64,000 bases of DNA from Candidatus Hydrogenedentes bacterium ADurb.Bin170 (lineage in GTDB: Bacteria; Hydrogenedentota; Hydrogenedentia; Hydrogenedentales; CAITNO01): the NCBI GenBank assembly GCA_002070275.1, contig MWCY01000008.1:1-64000 (forward strand). The letters are read 5' to 3'. A program made the translations under genes and the position numbers. Positions 34,649-44,479 of the stretch are shown in pieces (within the stretch, counting starts at the first letter, position 1; each line of letters begins with the position of its first letter). The notes under the pieces are model-generated. The model saw nothing but the letters and a program-made list of their open reading frames with translations, did no database searches and was not told where the DNA came from.

Positions 34649-36703
34649 ATGAAAATATCCAGCACCAGCCGCACTCTCTGGCTGCTTCCCCTTTTTCTTT
34701 TCTCCGCTGCTTGCTCTCTGTTCGCCGATGAAAGACCAGATTCAATCACCGATCAGTTATCGTTGTCCATCAAAGCGGCTGCGGCCCGGGTGACCCCTGC
34801 TCTGGTTCGGATTCATGTCGTCGAGGCCTACTACAGGGAAGGCCGTGAAATGAAATCAGAGTCGTCGGGCAGTGGCGTGGTCATCGATGCACAGGGGCAT
34901 GTAGTGACCAACCATCATGTTGCGGGGCATGCCAAACAGATGAAATGCGTCTTCGCCGATAAAAGCGAGTATGCCGCAGAACTGGTAGGCACGGATCCAT
35001 TGACAGATATTGCGGTGATTAAACTGAAAGGCGGCGAAAACAGCAGTTTCAATCTTGCGCAATGGGGTGATTCCAGCGCCGTACGTGTAGGCGACACCGT
35101 GCTTGCCATGGGCAGTCCGCTGGCGCTGTCCCAGTCAGTGACGCGGGGTATCATCAGCAATACAGAAATGACCCTGCCCTCCTGGATGAGCCAGATGGGC
35201 GGGCTGACTCTGGACGGCGAAAACGTGGGCGCACTGGTGCGCTGGCTAGCCCACGACGCACAGATTTTCGGTGGCAATTCCGGTGGTCCGCTTGTGAATA
35301 TGGCAGGTGAAATCATAGGGATTAACGAGATCAGTTTGGGCTTGAGCGGTGCCATCCCGGGCAATCTGGCACGGTCGGTGGCGCAGGAACTGATTGCCTC
35401 CGGCTCTGTCCGCCGTGCCTGGGTAGGGCTGGAAGTTCAGCCCCGGCTCAAATCAGACAGCCGTTCAACAGGCGTTCTTGTCAGTGGAACCATTGCCGAT
35501 TCACCTGCTCGGTCATCCGGGCTTGAACCGGGCGATCTTCTTTTATCGGTAGGCGGGGAGCCTGTAGACATCCGCTTTCCGGTGCAGCTTCCTGATTTTA
35601 ACCTTATGATCACCCATCTCCCGATTGGCGAAGCCGTCGCTTTTGAAGTGGAACGGTCGGGTGAAAAGAAGATTCTGTCTGTAACGCCGGTAGAACGAGA
35701 AATTTTTGAGCAAAAGGAATATGAGGAAATTCAGTGGGGCATCACGGTACGCAATATTTCCTTCATGATGGCAAAGGAACTCAAACGGAAAAGTACGGAC
35801 GGGGTGCTGGTAACGTCGGTGCGCTCGGGCGGCCCGGCGGGTGATGCGAAGCCACCGATCAGCACCAACGATGTTATTGTCTCCATCGGTGGTGAGACGG
35901 TGAAAAATGTCCGGCAGTTTCAGGAGGTAACAGAACGGATCACCGGGAATGCGTCTGAGCCCGTACCGACTTCGACTCTGCTGGAACGCAAAAATGACCA
36001 CCTGTTGACTGTGGTAAAAGTAGGGATTCGAGAGCCCCGTGACCCGGGTCAGGAAGTGCGAAAAGCCTGGCTGCCGATTGAATATCAGGTGATCACCCGG
36101 GATATTGCCGGTTCTCTTGGCGATGAATCCTTGAAAGGCTACCGTGTGAGTCAGGTGTACAAAGGCGGTACTGCGGAAAAAGCGGGCCTGCTGGTGGGCG
36201 ACCTGATTCTTGCCGTAGATGATGAGCCTATGACCGCCTCATCAACAGAGCACTACGAAGAATTGGCTGCTTTAATCCGTCAGTATTCCATTGGCGATAC
36301 AGTGGCTGTGCAGGTAAAACGCGGTAATGAAACGCTCTCCCTTTCAATAGAACTGGCGGCATCGCCGAAACTCCCACGGGAAATGAAAAAGATTGAGGAT
36401 GAGCATTTTGAGTTTACGGCACGGGATATCACCTTTTTTGACCGCGCGGCAGAACAGTGGGCGGAAAGCCAGTCGGGCATACTTGTGGAACAGGTGAAGC
36501 CGGGCGGTTGGGCGGCTCTCGGCAGTCTCACTCCGGGCGACCTGATTCTGGAAGTGAATGGGACGGCGCTATCCTCTGTCGACATAGCACGCAAAATACT
36601 GGGCGACCTCTCCGAGGAGAAAGCCCCTTCCATAGTTTTCAAAGTCCAGCGTGGCATCCGCACACTTTTTCTTGAACTTGAGCCTCAGTGGAGCAATAGT
36701 TGA
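34649..36703 (+). CDS. HtrA/DegP-like serine protease with four PDZ-like domains
   Basis: This is a 684-aa exported trypsin-fold protease. A signal peptide covers residues 1-26, possibly a lipoprotein with Cys22. The catalytic triad is His90 in TNHHVAG, Asp120 in DPLTDIAVIKL and Ser211 in GGNSGGP. After the protease domain come four PDZ-like regions at about 255-345, 360-450, 475-570 and 590-684, each with a GDLIL-, DVIVS- or DLLLS-like strand. DegP/DegQ normally have two. It would degrade or refold misfolded envelope proteins. Its own promoter lies upstream; no neighbour shares the strand closely. Confidence 0.88.
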   Translation: MKISSTSRTLWLLPLFLFSAACSLFADERPDSITDQLSLSIKAAAARVTPALVRIHVVEAYYREGREMKSESSGSGVVIDAQGHVVTNHHVAGHAKQMKCVFADKSEYAAELVGTDPLTDIAVIKLKGGENSSFNLAQWGDSSAVRVGDTVLAMGSPLALSQSVTRGIISNTEMTLPSWMSQMGGLTLDGENVGALVRWLAHDAQIFGGNSGGPLVNMAGEIIGINEISLGLSGAIPGNLARSVAQELIASGSVRRAWVGLEVQPRLKSDSRSTGVLVSGTIADSPARSSGLEPGDLLLSVGGEPVDIRFPVQLPDFNLMITHLPIGEAVAFEVERSGEKKILSVTPVEREIFEQKEYEEIQWGITVRNISFMMAKELKRKSTDGVLVTSVRSGGPAGDAKPPISTNDVIVSIGGETVKNVRQFQEVTERITGNASEPVPTSTLLERKNDHLLTVVKVGIREPRDPGQEVRKAWLPIEYQVITRDIAGSLGDESLKGYRVSQVYKGGTAEKAGLLVGDLILAVDDEPMTASSTEHYEELAALIRQYSIGDTVAVQVKRGNETLSLSIELAASPKLPREMKKIEDEHFEFTARDITFFDRAAEQWAESQSGILVEQVKPGGWAALGSLTPGDLILEVNGTALSSVDIARKILGDLSEEKAPSIVFKVQRGIRTLFLELEPQWSNS

Positions 36704-36730
36704 TTGACCTGTTCACATGCATTGATCCGC

Positions 36731-36759
36731 TTGCCGGAGCAGTCACAGACAGATATAAT
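36731..36759 (+). promoter_or_regulatory. candidate promoter for the lipoprotein/FGE-fold gene pair
   Basis: TTGCCG (36731-36736) and a perfect TATAAT (36754-36759) are exactly 17 bases apart. Confidence 0.55.
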
Positions 36760-36842
36760 AGGAACAGCAGTGGCAGTGCGTCGCTGCGAAGTGAGCAACT
36801 GTGCGCCTCCGACGCTATTTCGGGTTCTTTAAAGTTTTGATT

Positions 36843-37505
36843 ATGGCATTGATCCGGTTGATATACAAGAGCGTTTCGGCTTCCCTTCTGATTCTCGCCT
36901 GCCTTCCGCTTTTATGGAGCTGCAATTCCAAATCTGTATCCGATGAGTATCCTGCCCCCGGCGAAATGCGTGTTGTTTCTGTAACACGACTGGAACGCCC
37001 GAAACAGACGCTCAACCTGATCCGGAACGGTTCGTTCAAAGACTGGATGCCGGGAAGCCCTATCTGTTCCGGCTTTTCAGCCCCGAATCCCGAGTTTTCC
37101 AAAGTATTTCGGGGGGAAACCGGCAACGGTGCGAATCTGGTTATGGTTCAGCAATGGAGTCGGGCGGAAACAAATTCCGATCCCTCTACCTGCCTCCACA
37201 CGGTCGTTGACGCCCTGAAAGCGGATACAGAATACTGCCTTTCCGTGATTGCGGAAAGTGCGGGAAATGTTTCTGCCGTGCTGATGGCTGTCGAGCGAGA
37301 CAGTCAGGGCGGGCTGGTTATGCTGAATCCGGACATACTCAGCACACTTCCCGGCACTCAGCTGATCAAACAATATACGGGCACATTCCGGACGCAGTCG
37401 GGCGGTACTGTTCTGATCGGGGCAGCAGCCCGCTCTGCAGGCGGTAAAGATGCCGGAATCAAATGGCACGAGTGGCTTCTTTTTGAAGCATCCGAAAAAA
37501 AGTAA
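36843..37505 (+). CDS. putative lipoprotein of unknown function
   Basis: This 220-aa protein has a hydrophobic signal (about 1-26) ending LLWSC, an imperfect lipobox. The mature part begins with a stretch like NLIRNGSFKDWMPG and continues as a beta-sandwich reminiscent of carbohydrate-binding (CBM4/CBM_4_9-like) folds: NGSF start, ADTEYCLSVIAESAG, GTFRTQSGGTVLI. That fold is an inference. An upstream GTG at 36801 is an alternative start that would add 14 basic and aromatic residues. The FGE-fold gene follows 6 bases after the stop. Confidence 0.6.
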   Translation: MALIRLIYKSVSASLLILACLPLLWSCNSKSVSDEYPAPGEMRVVSVTRLERPKQTLNLIRNGSFKDWMPGSPICSGFSAPNPEFSKVFRGETGNGANLVMVQQWSRAETNSDPSTCLHTVVDALKADTEYCLSVIAESAGNVSAVLMAVERDSQGGLVMLNPDILSTLPGTQLIKQYTGTFRTQSGGTVLIGAAARSAGGKDAGIKWHEWLLFEASEKK

Positions 37506-37511
37506 GCGACC

Positions 37512-38300
37512 ATGGAGAGAAAAGACAAAAGACTGCTGCTTTTCCTGCTCAGTATCACATGCCTTGCGGGATATGCATTTGCAGAGCACCAGCCCGGTGA
37601 AACGCAGGACTTCGGCTCCATTCCTTTTGTATGGTGCCCGCCAGGCCAGTTTGTCATGGGCACTGGGAGCGCTGCTTCCGCCGAAGGCGACCCTTCCTGG
37701 TTCAGCGATGAACAGCCTGCGCGTGAAGTCACCATAGAAAAAGGCTTCTGGATCAGCCGCTCGGAGATTACCCGGGAACAGTGGGCGCTTTATATGCAGA
37801 CGCGCCCCTGGGCAGGCGTGGACTCGGAGGAGAACTCCGCCCTTGCTGCAACCGGGATGGATGTGCGGGCATGTAGGGAATTTGCGGAAAAACTGGGAGA
37901 CTCCATTAAAAGCAAATGCACGCTTCCCTCCGAAGAAGAATGGGAATATGCATGCCGGGCAGGAGGAACTGATCCGGAGTACGGCTGCGCCTCTCTGGAA
38001 ACATTGGGGGAATATGCCTGGCATCGCTGGAACAGCGAAGGCGGGAAACTGCATCCCGTCGGCCAGAAAAAACCCAATGCCTGGGGCATCTCTGATATGC
38101 ACGGCAACGCCTGGGAATGGACAGCAACACCTTATCTCCCGCTGCACAATACAGGCGAATCCGGGCTAAGCGGGTATTCGGTTATCCGGGGAGGAAGTGC
38201 GGCGGCAACTCCGGTATTTCTACGTTGTGCCTCACGTCTGGGCCGGGCGGACAGTGCCGGTTCCCCCCTTCTTGGCTTTCGGGTGATTATTGTTGAATAA
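37512..38300 (+). CDS. exported formylglycine-generating-enzyme-fold (SUMF1) protein
   Basis: This 262-aa protein has a signal peptide (about 1-24) and then the FGE/SUMF1 fold: FVMGTGSA, ISRSEITREQWALYM, LPSEEEWEYACRAG, GNAWEWTATPY, VIRGGSAAATPVFLRCASR and LGFRVI. The fold is clear. The pair of catalytic cysteines that aerobic FGEs carry shortly after the GGS motif is not visible; only a single Cys in the RCASR region remains. A binding or structural role is likelier than sulfatase activation, and no sulfatase is nearby. It is probably co-transcribed with the upstream lipoprotein. Confidence 0.82.
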   Translation: MERKDKRLLLFLLSITCLAGYAFAEHQPGETQDFGSIPFVWCPPGQFVMGTGSAASAEGDPSWFSDEQPAREVTIEKGFWISRSEITREQWALYMQTRPWAGVDSEENSALAATGMDVRACREFAEKLGDSIKSKCTLPSEEEWEYACRAGGTDPEYGCASLETLGEYAWHRWNSEGGKLHPVGQKKPNAWGISDMHGNAWEWTATPYLPLHNTGESGLSGYSVIRGGSAAATPVFLRCASRLGRADSAGSPLLGFRVIIVE

Positions 38301-38402
38301 TGCTCATAGAGTCCGCTGCTCTCCACGGACGCACCTCCGATTTTTCCGCTCCGGCAATGAAGGTTAATTTGTGTCGATCACCCTGAAGAAGAGAACCGGA
38401 AG

Positions 38403-40694
38403 ATGAAAAAAAAGCTGATCAGGCTGCTGCATCTACACGATCTTTTCTGCTCTCCTACGCAATGGACGTATCGGCAGATGCTGAAAGAACGGGACAAAGC
38501 CTTCCCCCGGAGTTTTGAGCAGGTTCATTGCGATGGGATTCCGGGCCTGGTTTCCATCATCCTGCCTGTCCATAATGGCGCACGTTATCTGTCGGAAGCC
38601 ATTGAATCCGTGCGGGCTCAGGACTATCCGCACTGGGAACTTATCATTGTAGACGACGGCTCTACCGATGGCAGCGCAGCGATTGCTCTGGACTATACCC
38701 GACAGGATCACCGTATCCGGTATATCTATCAGGAAAACCAAAAACTCCCCGGCGCGCTCAACACAGGCCACGCAGAAGCGAAGGGAGAATTCATCACCTG
38801 GACAAGCGATGACAACAGACTGAAGACCAATTTTCTTTCTGTCCTTGTACAGGAGATGAAGGATCGTCCGTCTGTGGATATGCTGTATGCCAATCTGGAA
38901 GTCATCGACGATGCAGGGCGCATTACCGGAACGCACAACTACTACCGTGATTACCAGTATCCGGAAGGAAGCGGACAAATACAGCTTCCGCACCACGTCT
39001 CCATGCTGCATGCGTGGAATTTCATAGGCGCCGCATTCTTGTACCGACGCCGCGCAATTATCCTGCTGGGCGGCTACAGCGCCTATTGGTGTATTTGTGA
39101 AGATTATGATTTTTTTCTTCGTGTCAATGCACAGATGACTGTTCGACATACACGCTTTTTAGAAGCGCTTTATCAATATCGGGTGCACCTGGCGTCACTC
39201 ACCTCCCGGTCAGGGGATTCATTTATTGCAAAGAAACTGGAAGCACTGCAGATTTTTGATGACGGACGCCGGGATCTTTTATCCGGGCCGGCAGCATGGT
39301 TTATTCAGGCTGACCCTTCAGCCGCCTGCTGCCACATTCGGGATCAGTTAAAACAACTGGTGGCAGCTCAAGGTCATTTTCTTCCGGAAGGAGACATCTC
39401 CGCCATCCGTTGGGGCACACCGGTTATTTTTGTTTCGGTCACTGAAAACGGGGCTTCTGCACCTCCCCCGGAAGCATTTTTCTGTCATGCCCGCATACGG
39501 CTGGCAGCAGGCCCCACGCCTCCTTCCCCCGCAGATTCCGGCGACTGGACGCTCCGCCTTAGCACAGAAGCTCCCGAAGTTGCCCCCGGCAACCCTTTTC
39601 ACTCCGGCGTTCTCTCTGCTTCAGAACCGGAAGTCCTGTTTCATCTTATGCACGCCCACGGCGCAGCACGCTTCCTGCAGACTTATGAAACTTTTGCCGC
39701 CGCACCCGAAGATAATCCGCCGGACATTTCTGTTCTCATCTGTACAAACCGACGGATTGAATTTTGTGAAAGAGCGCTGCGCTCACTGATCCGGCAAAGT
39801 CTGGCTCCGTCCCGCTATGAGATTATTGTCGTCAACAATGCTCCCGGAAAGCACGATTATCAGGCGGCTATTAACTCTTTTTCCCCGCCTCCGGGATTGA
39901 AAGTGCAGGAAATCCCCGCTTTGCCAGGCGGTCTGTCCTATGCGAGGAATGTGGGTGCAGCTGCGGCGCGGGGAGAAATACTGCTGTATATGGACGATGA
40001 CGCGGAAGCGGATTATTGCCTGCTGGAAGAAACGGTTAACGCCTATAAAAGCCACCCGGCTGCAGGGGGCGGCGGCGGAAGTATTCTTCTTTCTCCTCCG
40101 GATCCGGCCCCGTGGTGGTGGGGTCCGGAACTCGCCCCTTTCTGGTCTGAATTTCGCCCTGATGAAAAAGAGTGCCGCACTGTTACAGACTGGCTGCAAT
40201 TCCCCTACGGCGCGAATTTAAGTATAAGGCGGAAAGTTCTGTGGGCGATCGGCGGTTTCAGAAGCAGGTACGGTCCGGGCGGGAGAAAGACATCCTGGGG
40301 TGATGACACGGTCGTCTGCCTGCAAATCAGACAGGCCGGTCATGATATTCTTCTCACCCCGAAAGCCCGGGTTTTTCATCACGTCGATCCTGCACGTTTC
40401 TCGCTGTCGGAACTTTTTCGCATGTGCCGCCAGTCTTACAGTACCATGTCACTTATGATTCAGGAAAAACGGATCCCGGCAAACATGAATTTTATCACTG
40501 CCGGGCTGCGTGCGGCGGTGCGTTTTGCACTGGCGCTGGTGCCGGTGCCGCATCCTCTATCGTGGAGAATCCGGCAGCTGGCACTGGCGCAAGGACTGAT
40601 CGCCTGCTCCGTTGCGCTGCTGCGGTACGCGCTTTATCCGCTTTTTACGCGTCCGCCTGAATCTGCAAATCCCCCATCTGAAAGGATCACGTAG
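38403..40694 (+). CDS. tandem family 2 glycosyltransferase (two GT2 domains)
   Basis: This 763-aa protein carries two GT-A domains. The first (about residues 48-290) has VSIILPVHNGARYL, IIVDDGSTDGS and the metal-binding TSDD. The second (about 445-690) has DISVLICTNRR, VVNNAPG and MDDD, followed by hydrophobic segments near the C-terminus. Such tandem enzymes often make alternating-linkage chains or add two sugars in turn. Its stop shares a base with the wecB start (TAGTG), so translation is coupled. The sugar donors are unknown. Confidence 0.87.
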   Translation: MKKKLIRLLHLHDLFCSPTQWTYRQMLKERDKAFPRSFEQVHCDGIPGLVSIILPVHNGARYLSEAIESVRAQDYPHWELIIVDDGSTDGSAAIALDYTRQDHRIRYIYQENQKLPGALNTGHAEAKGEFITWTSDDNRLKTNFLSVLVQEMKDRPSVDMLYANLEVIDDAGRITGTHNYYRDYQYPEGSGQIQLPHHVSMLHAWNFIGAAFLYRRRAIILLGGYSAYWCICEDYDFFLRVNAQMTVRHTRFLEALYQYRVHLASLTSRSGDSFIAKKLEALQIFDDGRRDLLSGPAAWFIQADPSAACCHIRDQLKQLVAAQGHFLPEGDISAIRWGTPVIFVSVTENGASAPPPEAFFCHARIRLAAGPTPPSPADSGDWTLRLSTEAPEVAPGNPFHSGVLSASEPEVLFHLMHAHGAARFLQTYETFAAAPEDNPPDISVLICTNRRIEFCERALRSLIRQSLAPSRYEIIVVNNAPGKHDYQAAINSFSPPPGLKVQEIPALPGGLSYARNVGAAAARGEILLYMDDDAEADYCLLEETVNAYKSHPAAGGGGGSILLSPPDPAPWWWGPELAPFWSEFRPDEKECRTVTDWLQFPYGANLSIRRKVLWAIGGFRSRYGPGGRKTSWGDDTVVCLQIRQAGHDILLTPKARVFHHVDPARFSLSELFRMCRQSYSTMSLMIQEKRIPANMNFITAGLRAAVRFALALVPVPHPLSWRIRQLALAQGLIACSVALLRYALYPLFTRPPESANPPSERIT

Positions 40695-41848
40695 TGCAAC
40701 TTCCCATGAAAATAGCCATTGTCTTCGGAACAAGACCTGAAGCAATAAAACTGGCACCCCTCTATCTGCAACTGAAGAAGGAACCGGCTTGTTTTGAGCC
40801 TTTATTGTGGGTGACCGGGCAGCACAGGCAGATGCTGGATCAGGTAATGGCAACCTTTCATCTGGTCCCGGATAGGGACTTTAATCTGATGAAACCGGGA
40901 CAAAGCCTTACTGATGTAACCTGTGCCGTCCTGACGCATCTGCAGGATGCCTTCGCCGAACAACGTCCTGATCTGCTGATTGTTCAGGGAGATACAACGA
41001 CAGTCTTCGCCGGAGCCCTTGCCGCTTTTTACGCCCGGATTCCTGTCGGACATGTGGAAGCCGGACTCCGCACCTGGAACAGACATTCGCCCTGGCCGGA
41101 GGAAATCAACCGGCAGCTCAGTTCTTCGCTGGCAGAACTGCATTTTGCACCCACAGCCAAGGCGCGCGAAAATCTTTTGCGCACAAACATAGATGAACGT
41201 GCCATCTGGGTTACGGGCAACACGGTTATCGATGCGCTGGACATTGTTGTCAAACAGGTCAGCGAAAAGCCTCCTGCTTTCGCCGATGATTTTCCTTTGG
41301 ATCTTCTTGCCGATGGCAGACGTATGGTTCTTGTGACAGGACATCGGCGCGAAAGTTTCGGCAGCGGCTTTGAAAACATCTGCCAGGCGCTTCTGACACT
41401 GTCCCGGAAATACAGCGATACGGAATTTATTTATCCCGTGCATATGAATCCCAATGTGCGCAAACCCGTCAATGATATCCTCAGGGGACAGCATAACATC
41501 CACCTGATTGAGCCGCTCGCCTATGAGAACTTTGTCTGGGCAATGAATCGCGCTTATTTTCTGCTGAGCGATTCGGGAGGCGTTCAGGAGGAAGCGCCGC
41601 ATCTTGGCAAACCTGTGATTGTTATGCGTGGCACCACGGAGCGCCCCGAAGCGATTGAAGCAGGCACTTCACTGCTTGTGGGCACAGACCGGGAAAAGAT
41701 TATCAATGTCTGCTCGACTCTGCTGGACGACGATAACGCATACAAAGCCATGAGCCTCGCCGCCAATCCTTTCGGTGACGGTCAGGCGTCGGTGCGCATA
41801 GCAGAGGCGATCAAGGAACACTTTCGTCTTTTTCCCGAAAGACCCTAG
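40694..41848 (+). CDS. wecB: non-hydrolysing UDP-GlcNAc 2-epimerase
   Basis: This enzyme interconverts UDP-GlcNAc and UDP-ManNAc, feeding surface polysaccharides. It has the N-terminal GTRPEAIKLAPLY motif, the GDTTTVFAGALAAF and HVEAGLRT signatures, and SDSGGVQEEAP near the C-terminus. At 384 aa it is full length. The GTG start at 40694 has AAAGGA seven bases upstream; an ATG four codons later is possible but badly spaced. It lies between two glycosyltransferase genes. Confidence 0.93.
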   Translation: MQLPMKIAIVFGTRPEAIKLAPLYLQLKKEPACFEPLLWVTGQHRQMLDQVMATFHLVPDRDFNLMKPGQSLTDVTCAVLTHLQDAFAEQRPDLLIVQGDTTTVFAGALAAFYARIPVGHVEAGLRTWNRHSPWPEEINRQLSSSLAELHFAPTAKARENLLRTNIDERAIWVTGNTVIDALDIVVKQVSEKPPAFADDFPLDLLADGRRMVLVTGHRRESFGSGFENICQALLTLSRKYSDTEFIYPVHMNPNVRKPVNDILRGQHNIHLIEPLAYENFVWAMNRAYFLLSDSGGVQEEAPHLGKPVIVMRGTTERPEAIEAGTSLLVGTDREKIINVCSTLLDDDNAYKAMSLAANPFGDGQASVRIAEAIKEHFRLFPERP

Positions 41849-41865
41849 AAAGCGGCTGCCTTTTT

Positions 41866-42819
41866 ATGACTGATTCCTTTGTTCATCCTGTCATTTCCAT
41901 CATCACTCCTGCCCGAAATCAGGAGAGGTATATACAGGAGATGCTGCGCAGCATTCAGGCTCAGTCCTTTCAGCAATGGGAATGTATTGTGGTGGATGAT
42001 GCTTCCACAGACGGCACAGCGGATGCAGTCCATTCTCTGCATGATCCAAGAATTCGTCTGATTTCCCATGAAGTACGCCAAGGCGTTTCTCATGCGAGAA
42101 ACACAGGCATGGCGCACGCCGCCGGTACATTTCTGTATTTTCTCGATGGTGACGACCTGCTGTTTCCCGGGAGCCTTGAACGTTTTATTCGCTGCTTTGA
42201 GGCCCATCCACGGTATAGTGTTGTTTATGGAGAAGTGCAGATACTTGCGTCAGACGGAAGCCCCGCCGGAAAAGCAAAAGCCCCGTTATTTCATCCGCGT
42301 CCCACAGGCAATATCCTGACTGCCTTATTAAAACGTAACCTTATTCCCACCGGTGCACTCTGTGTACGGGCAGAAACGGCACAGTCCGCCGGAGGGTTTA
42401 ACCCGTCTCTTTCCATTGCGGAAGACTGGGAATACTGGTGCCGTCTCGCTTCACTTACGCCCTTTTTCTATCTGGGCGCCAAGCCCCTTGCCGGGTACAG
42501 AATCCATTCTGCCGGTACCTCCCGATCAGGAAAGTACGGAGCGGACGCAGGGCTGTCTGCTGTTGATGCCATTTTTTCCAACCCTTCCATACGCCAGCAG
42601 GCAGGCGCAAAAAAAAGCGCCTCTTTAAAAAAAGAGGCGCAGGCATCAACCTATGAATACGCTGCAAACCACTGCCTTCGAAACCGGCAGTGGCAGGAGG
42701 CACGGCAACTGCTCCGCAAAACACTGGGTCATTCTTTTTTTCGGCCCCGCGCCTGGATACTGCTCTTTTTTGCCTGTATCGGATTCCTGCCAGGTTTTGT
42801 GGAGCGGCATTTGAAGTAA
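41866..42819 (+). CDS. family 2 glycosyltransferase
   Basis: This 317-aa GT-A enzyme has ISIITPARNQERYI, VVDDASTDGTADA and the metal-binding DGDDL (near residue 93), plus an acceptor-side motif, SIAEDWEYWCRLA. A C-terminal hydrophobic segment with LLFFACIGFLPGF may anchor it to the membrane. It begins 17 bases after wecB and likely shares its transcript, extending the glycan made with ManNAc or GlcNAc. Specificity is unknown. Confidence 0.88.
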   Translation: MTDSFVHPVISIITPARNQERYIQEMLRSIQAQSFQQWECIVVDDASTDGTADAVHSLHDPRIRLISHEVRQGVSHARNTGMAHAAGTFLYFLDGDDLLFPGSLERFIRCFEAHPRYSVVYGEVQILASDGSPAGKAKAPLFHPRPTGNILTALLKRNLIPTGALCVRAETAQSAGGFNPSLSIAEDWEYWCRLASLTPFFYLGAKPLAGYRIHSAGTSRSGKYGADAGLSAVDAIFSNPSIRQQAGAKKSASLKKEAQASTYEYAANHCLRNRQWQEARQLLRKTLGHSFFRPRAWILLFFACIGFLPGFVERHLK

Positions 42820-42832
42820 TGCCCTGCCGACG

Positions 42833-44308
42833 TTATTTTCCGCCGGTAATTTTATTGATGATCCAGGTGGTCGACTTGCCTTCACGGCCGGGGATAATCG
42901 CTATTTTTCCGCCATAGGACTCCACAGCCTGACGTTCTTCCTGATCGATGGTATCCACAGTATAATCACCGCCTTTTGCATACACATCAGGCTCCAGCAG
43001 TGCAATTAAAGGCAGCGGCGTTTTTTCATCAAAGATAACAATATAATCCACACATTCAAGCGCTGCCAGAACCTGAGCACGATCTTCTTCACAGACCACA
43101 GGACGCTCCGGCCCTTTGATCGCCTGAACGGAAGCATCGCTATTCAGCCCCACCACCATAATGTCCCCCTGATTACGTGCTTCCTGCAGATACATGATAT
43201 GCCCCACATGAAGGATATCAAAGCAGCCGTTCGTCCATACGACTTTTTTCCCTTCCCGTTTCAGCCGTTTCACAATTGCCTGCAGCTGCTCGCGATTTTT
43301 CTGCTTCTCTGTCTTCGTTGAAACCCCTTCGACGAGTGCGTCACGCACTTCTGCATTGGAAACCGTCACCACACCGGTTTGCGTCACGGCTATACCTGCC
43401 GCCAGATTGCCCAGGAAGGCTGCTTCGGCTAAGGTGGCTCCGCTTGCCAATGCCAAAGTAGCCGCGGCAATCACTGTGTCTCCGGCTCCGGTCACATCTA
43501 CAGCACGAACGGGGCGCCCTGCCACCTTTTCCATTCCCTTCTCCCGCGTAAAACAGGCGATACCATCGGGACCGAGAGTAATCATGACCATATCGGATCG
43601 TTCAAGCAGGAGTTTTCCGACTTTTTCAAGTGACGCATCATCGGTAATTTGAATGCCCGAGGCCAGCTGCGCTTCCATATCATTGGGGGTGATCAGCGTA
43701 ATCCCTTTAAACATGCCCGCCCGGGCACGGGAATCGGCGGTCGTGATCAGATTATGCTCCTTTGCGCAGGACACGATTGTTTCCAGCACACGGTCACTGA
43801 TGGTGGCGGATACCTGGTCACCAATCATAATAGCGTCCACCTGCGCCGCCAGGAGTTTAATTTTATCAATAAGCTGCTGCTCTACAGCCCCTTCAATCAT
43901 TTTGGGCCGGGGCGTATCGGTACGCAGCATTTCCTGCGTGGGAATATTGTGTCCGCCGGCGCGCCATTTTCCGTACGTATTGGTCGGCCGTCCCGGATCT
44001 TCCGTCAGATGATCCGCATTGACATTGCGCTTCTGGAACTCACGCCGGATAATGCCGCCATTGGTGTCCGTACCGATTACGCCCAGCATGGTCACCTGTG
44101 CGCCCAGCGACGCCGCATTGCAGGCGGCATTTCCCGATGCACCGGGATTGTACCTGCGCTCCTGAACCTCGACCACAGGGATAGGCGCTTCAAGACTGAT
44201 TTCCGTTACAACACCATACACATACTCATCAAGATAAATATCGCCAATCGCGAGAAGCCGAACTTTTTCGAACTGATTGAGCAATTCAAGACAGCGCTTT
44301 GTATCCAT
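42833..44308 (-). CDS. hldE: bifunctional heptose-7-phosphate kinase/heptose-1-phosphate adenylyltransferase
   Basis: HldE makes ADP-heptose for the LPS inner core. The N-terminal ribokinase-like half has PGASGNAACNAASLGAQV and the catalytic DVTGAGDTVIAA. The C-terminal nucleotidyltransferase half has TNGCFDILHVGHIMYL. At 491 aa both domains are complete. The ATG at 44308 has AGGAAGA upstream; the longer reading adds 19 unlikely residues. It is separated from the convergent glycosyltransferase by 13 bases. No heptosyltransferase gene is in the window. Confidence 0.92.
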   Translation of the reverse strand: MDTKRCLELLNQFEKVRLLAIGDIYLDEYVYGVVTEISLEAPIPVVEVQERRYNPGASGNAACNAASLGAQVTMLGVIGTDTNGGIIRREFQKRNVNADHLTEDPGRPTNTYGKWRAGGHNIPTQEMLRTDTPRPKMIEGAVEQQLIDKIKLLAAQVDAIMIGDQVSATISDRVLETIVSCAKEHNLITTADSRARAGMFKGITLITPNDMEAQLASGIQITDDASLEKVGKLLLERSDMVMITLGPDGIACFTREKGMEKVAGRPVRAVDVTGAGDTVIAAATLALASGATLAEAAFLGNLAAGIAVTQTGVVTVSNAEVRDALVEGVSTKTEKQKNREQLQAIVKRLKREGKKVVWTNGCFDILHVGHIMYLQEARNQGDIMVVGLNSDASVQAIKGPERPVVCEEDRAQVLAALECVDYIVIFDEKTPLPLIALLEPDVYAKGGDYTVDTIDQEERQAVESYGGKIAIIPGREGKSTTWIINKITGGK

Positions 44309-44479
44309 GAAATCTTCCTGCCTTAATGTTAACGGAACGCAATAAAACAAAGGGTAGTTTATCATAACTGCCGGGCTCTGCCGGAATTTAATTTTTTACT
44401 GATGCGTTAGAGAAGCGAAGCATGTTATAGTATTTTCGGTGGTATGAGTGTAATTTCTATCCGGTAAAGGAGCCTGACA

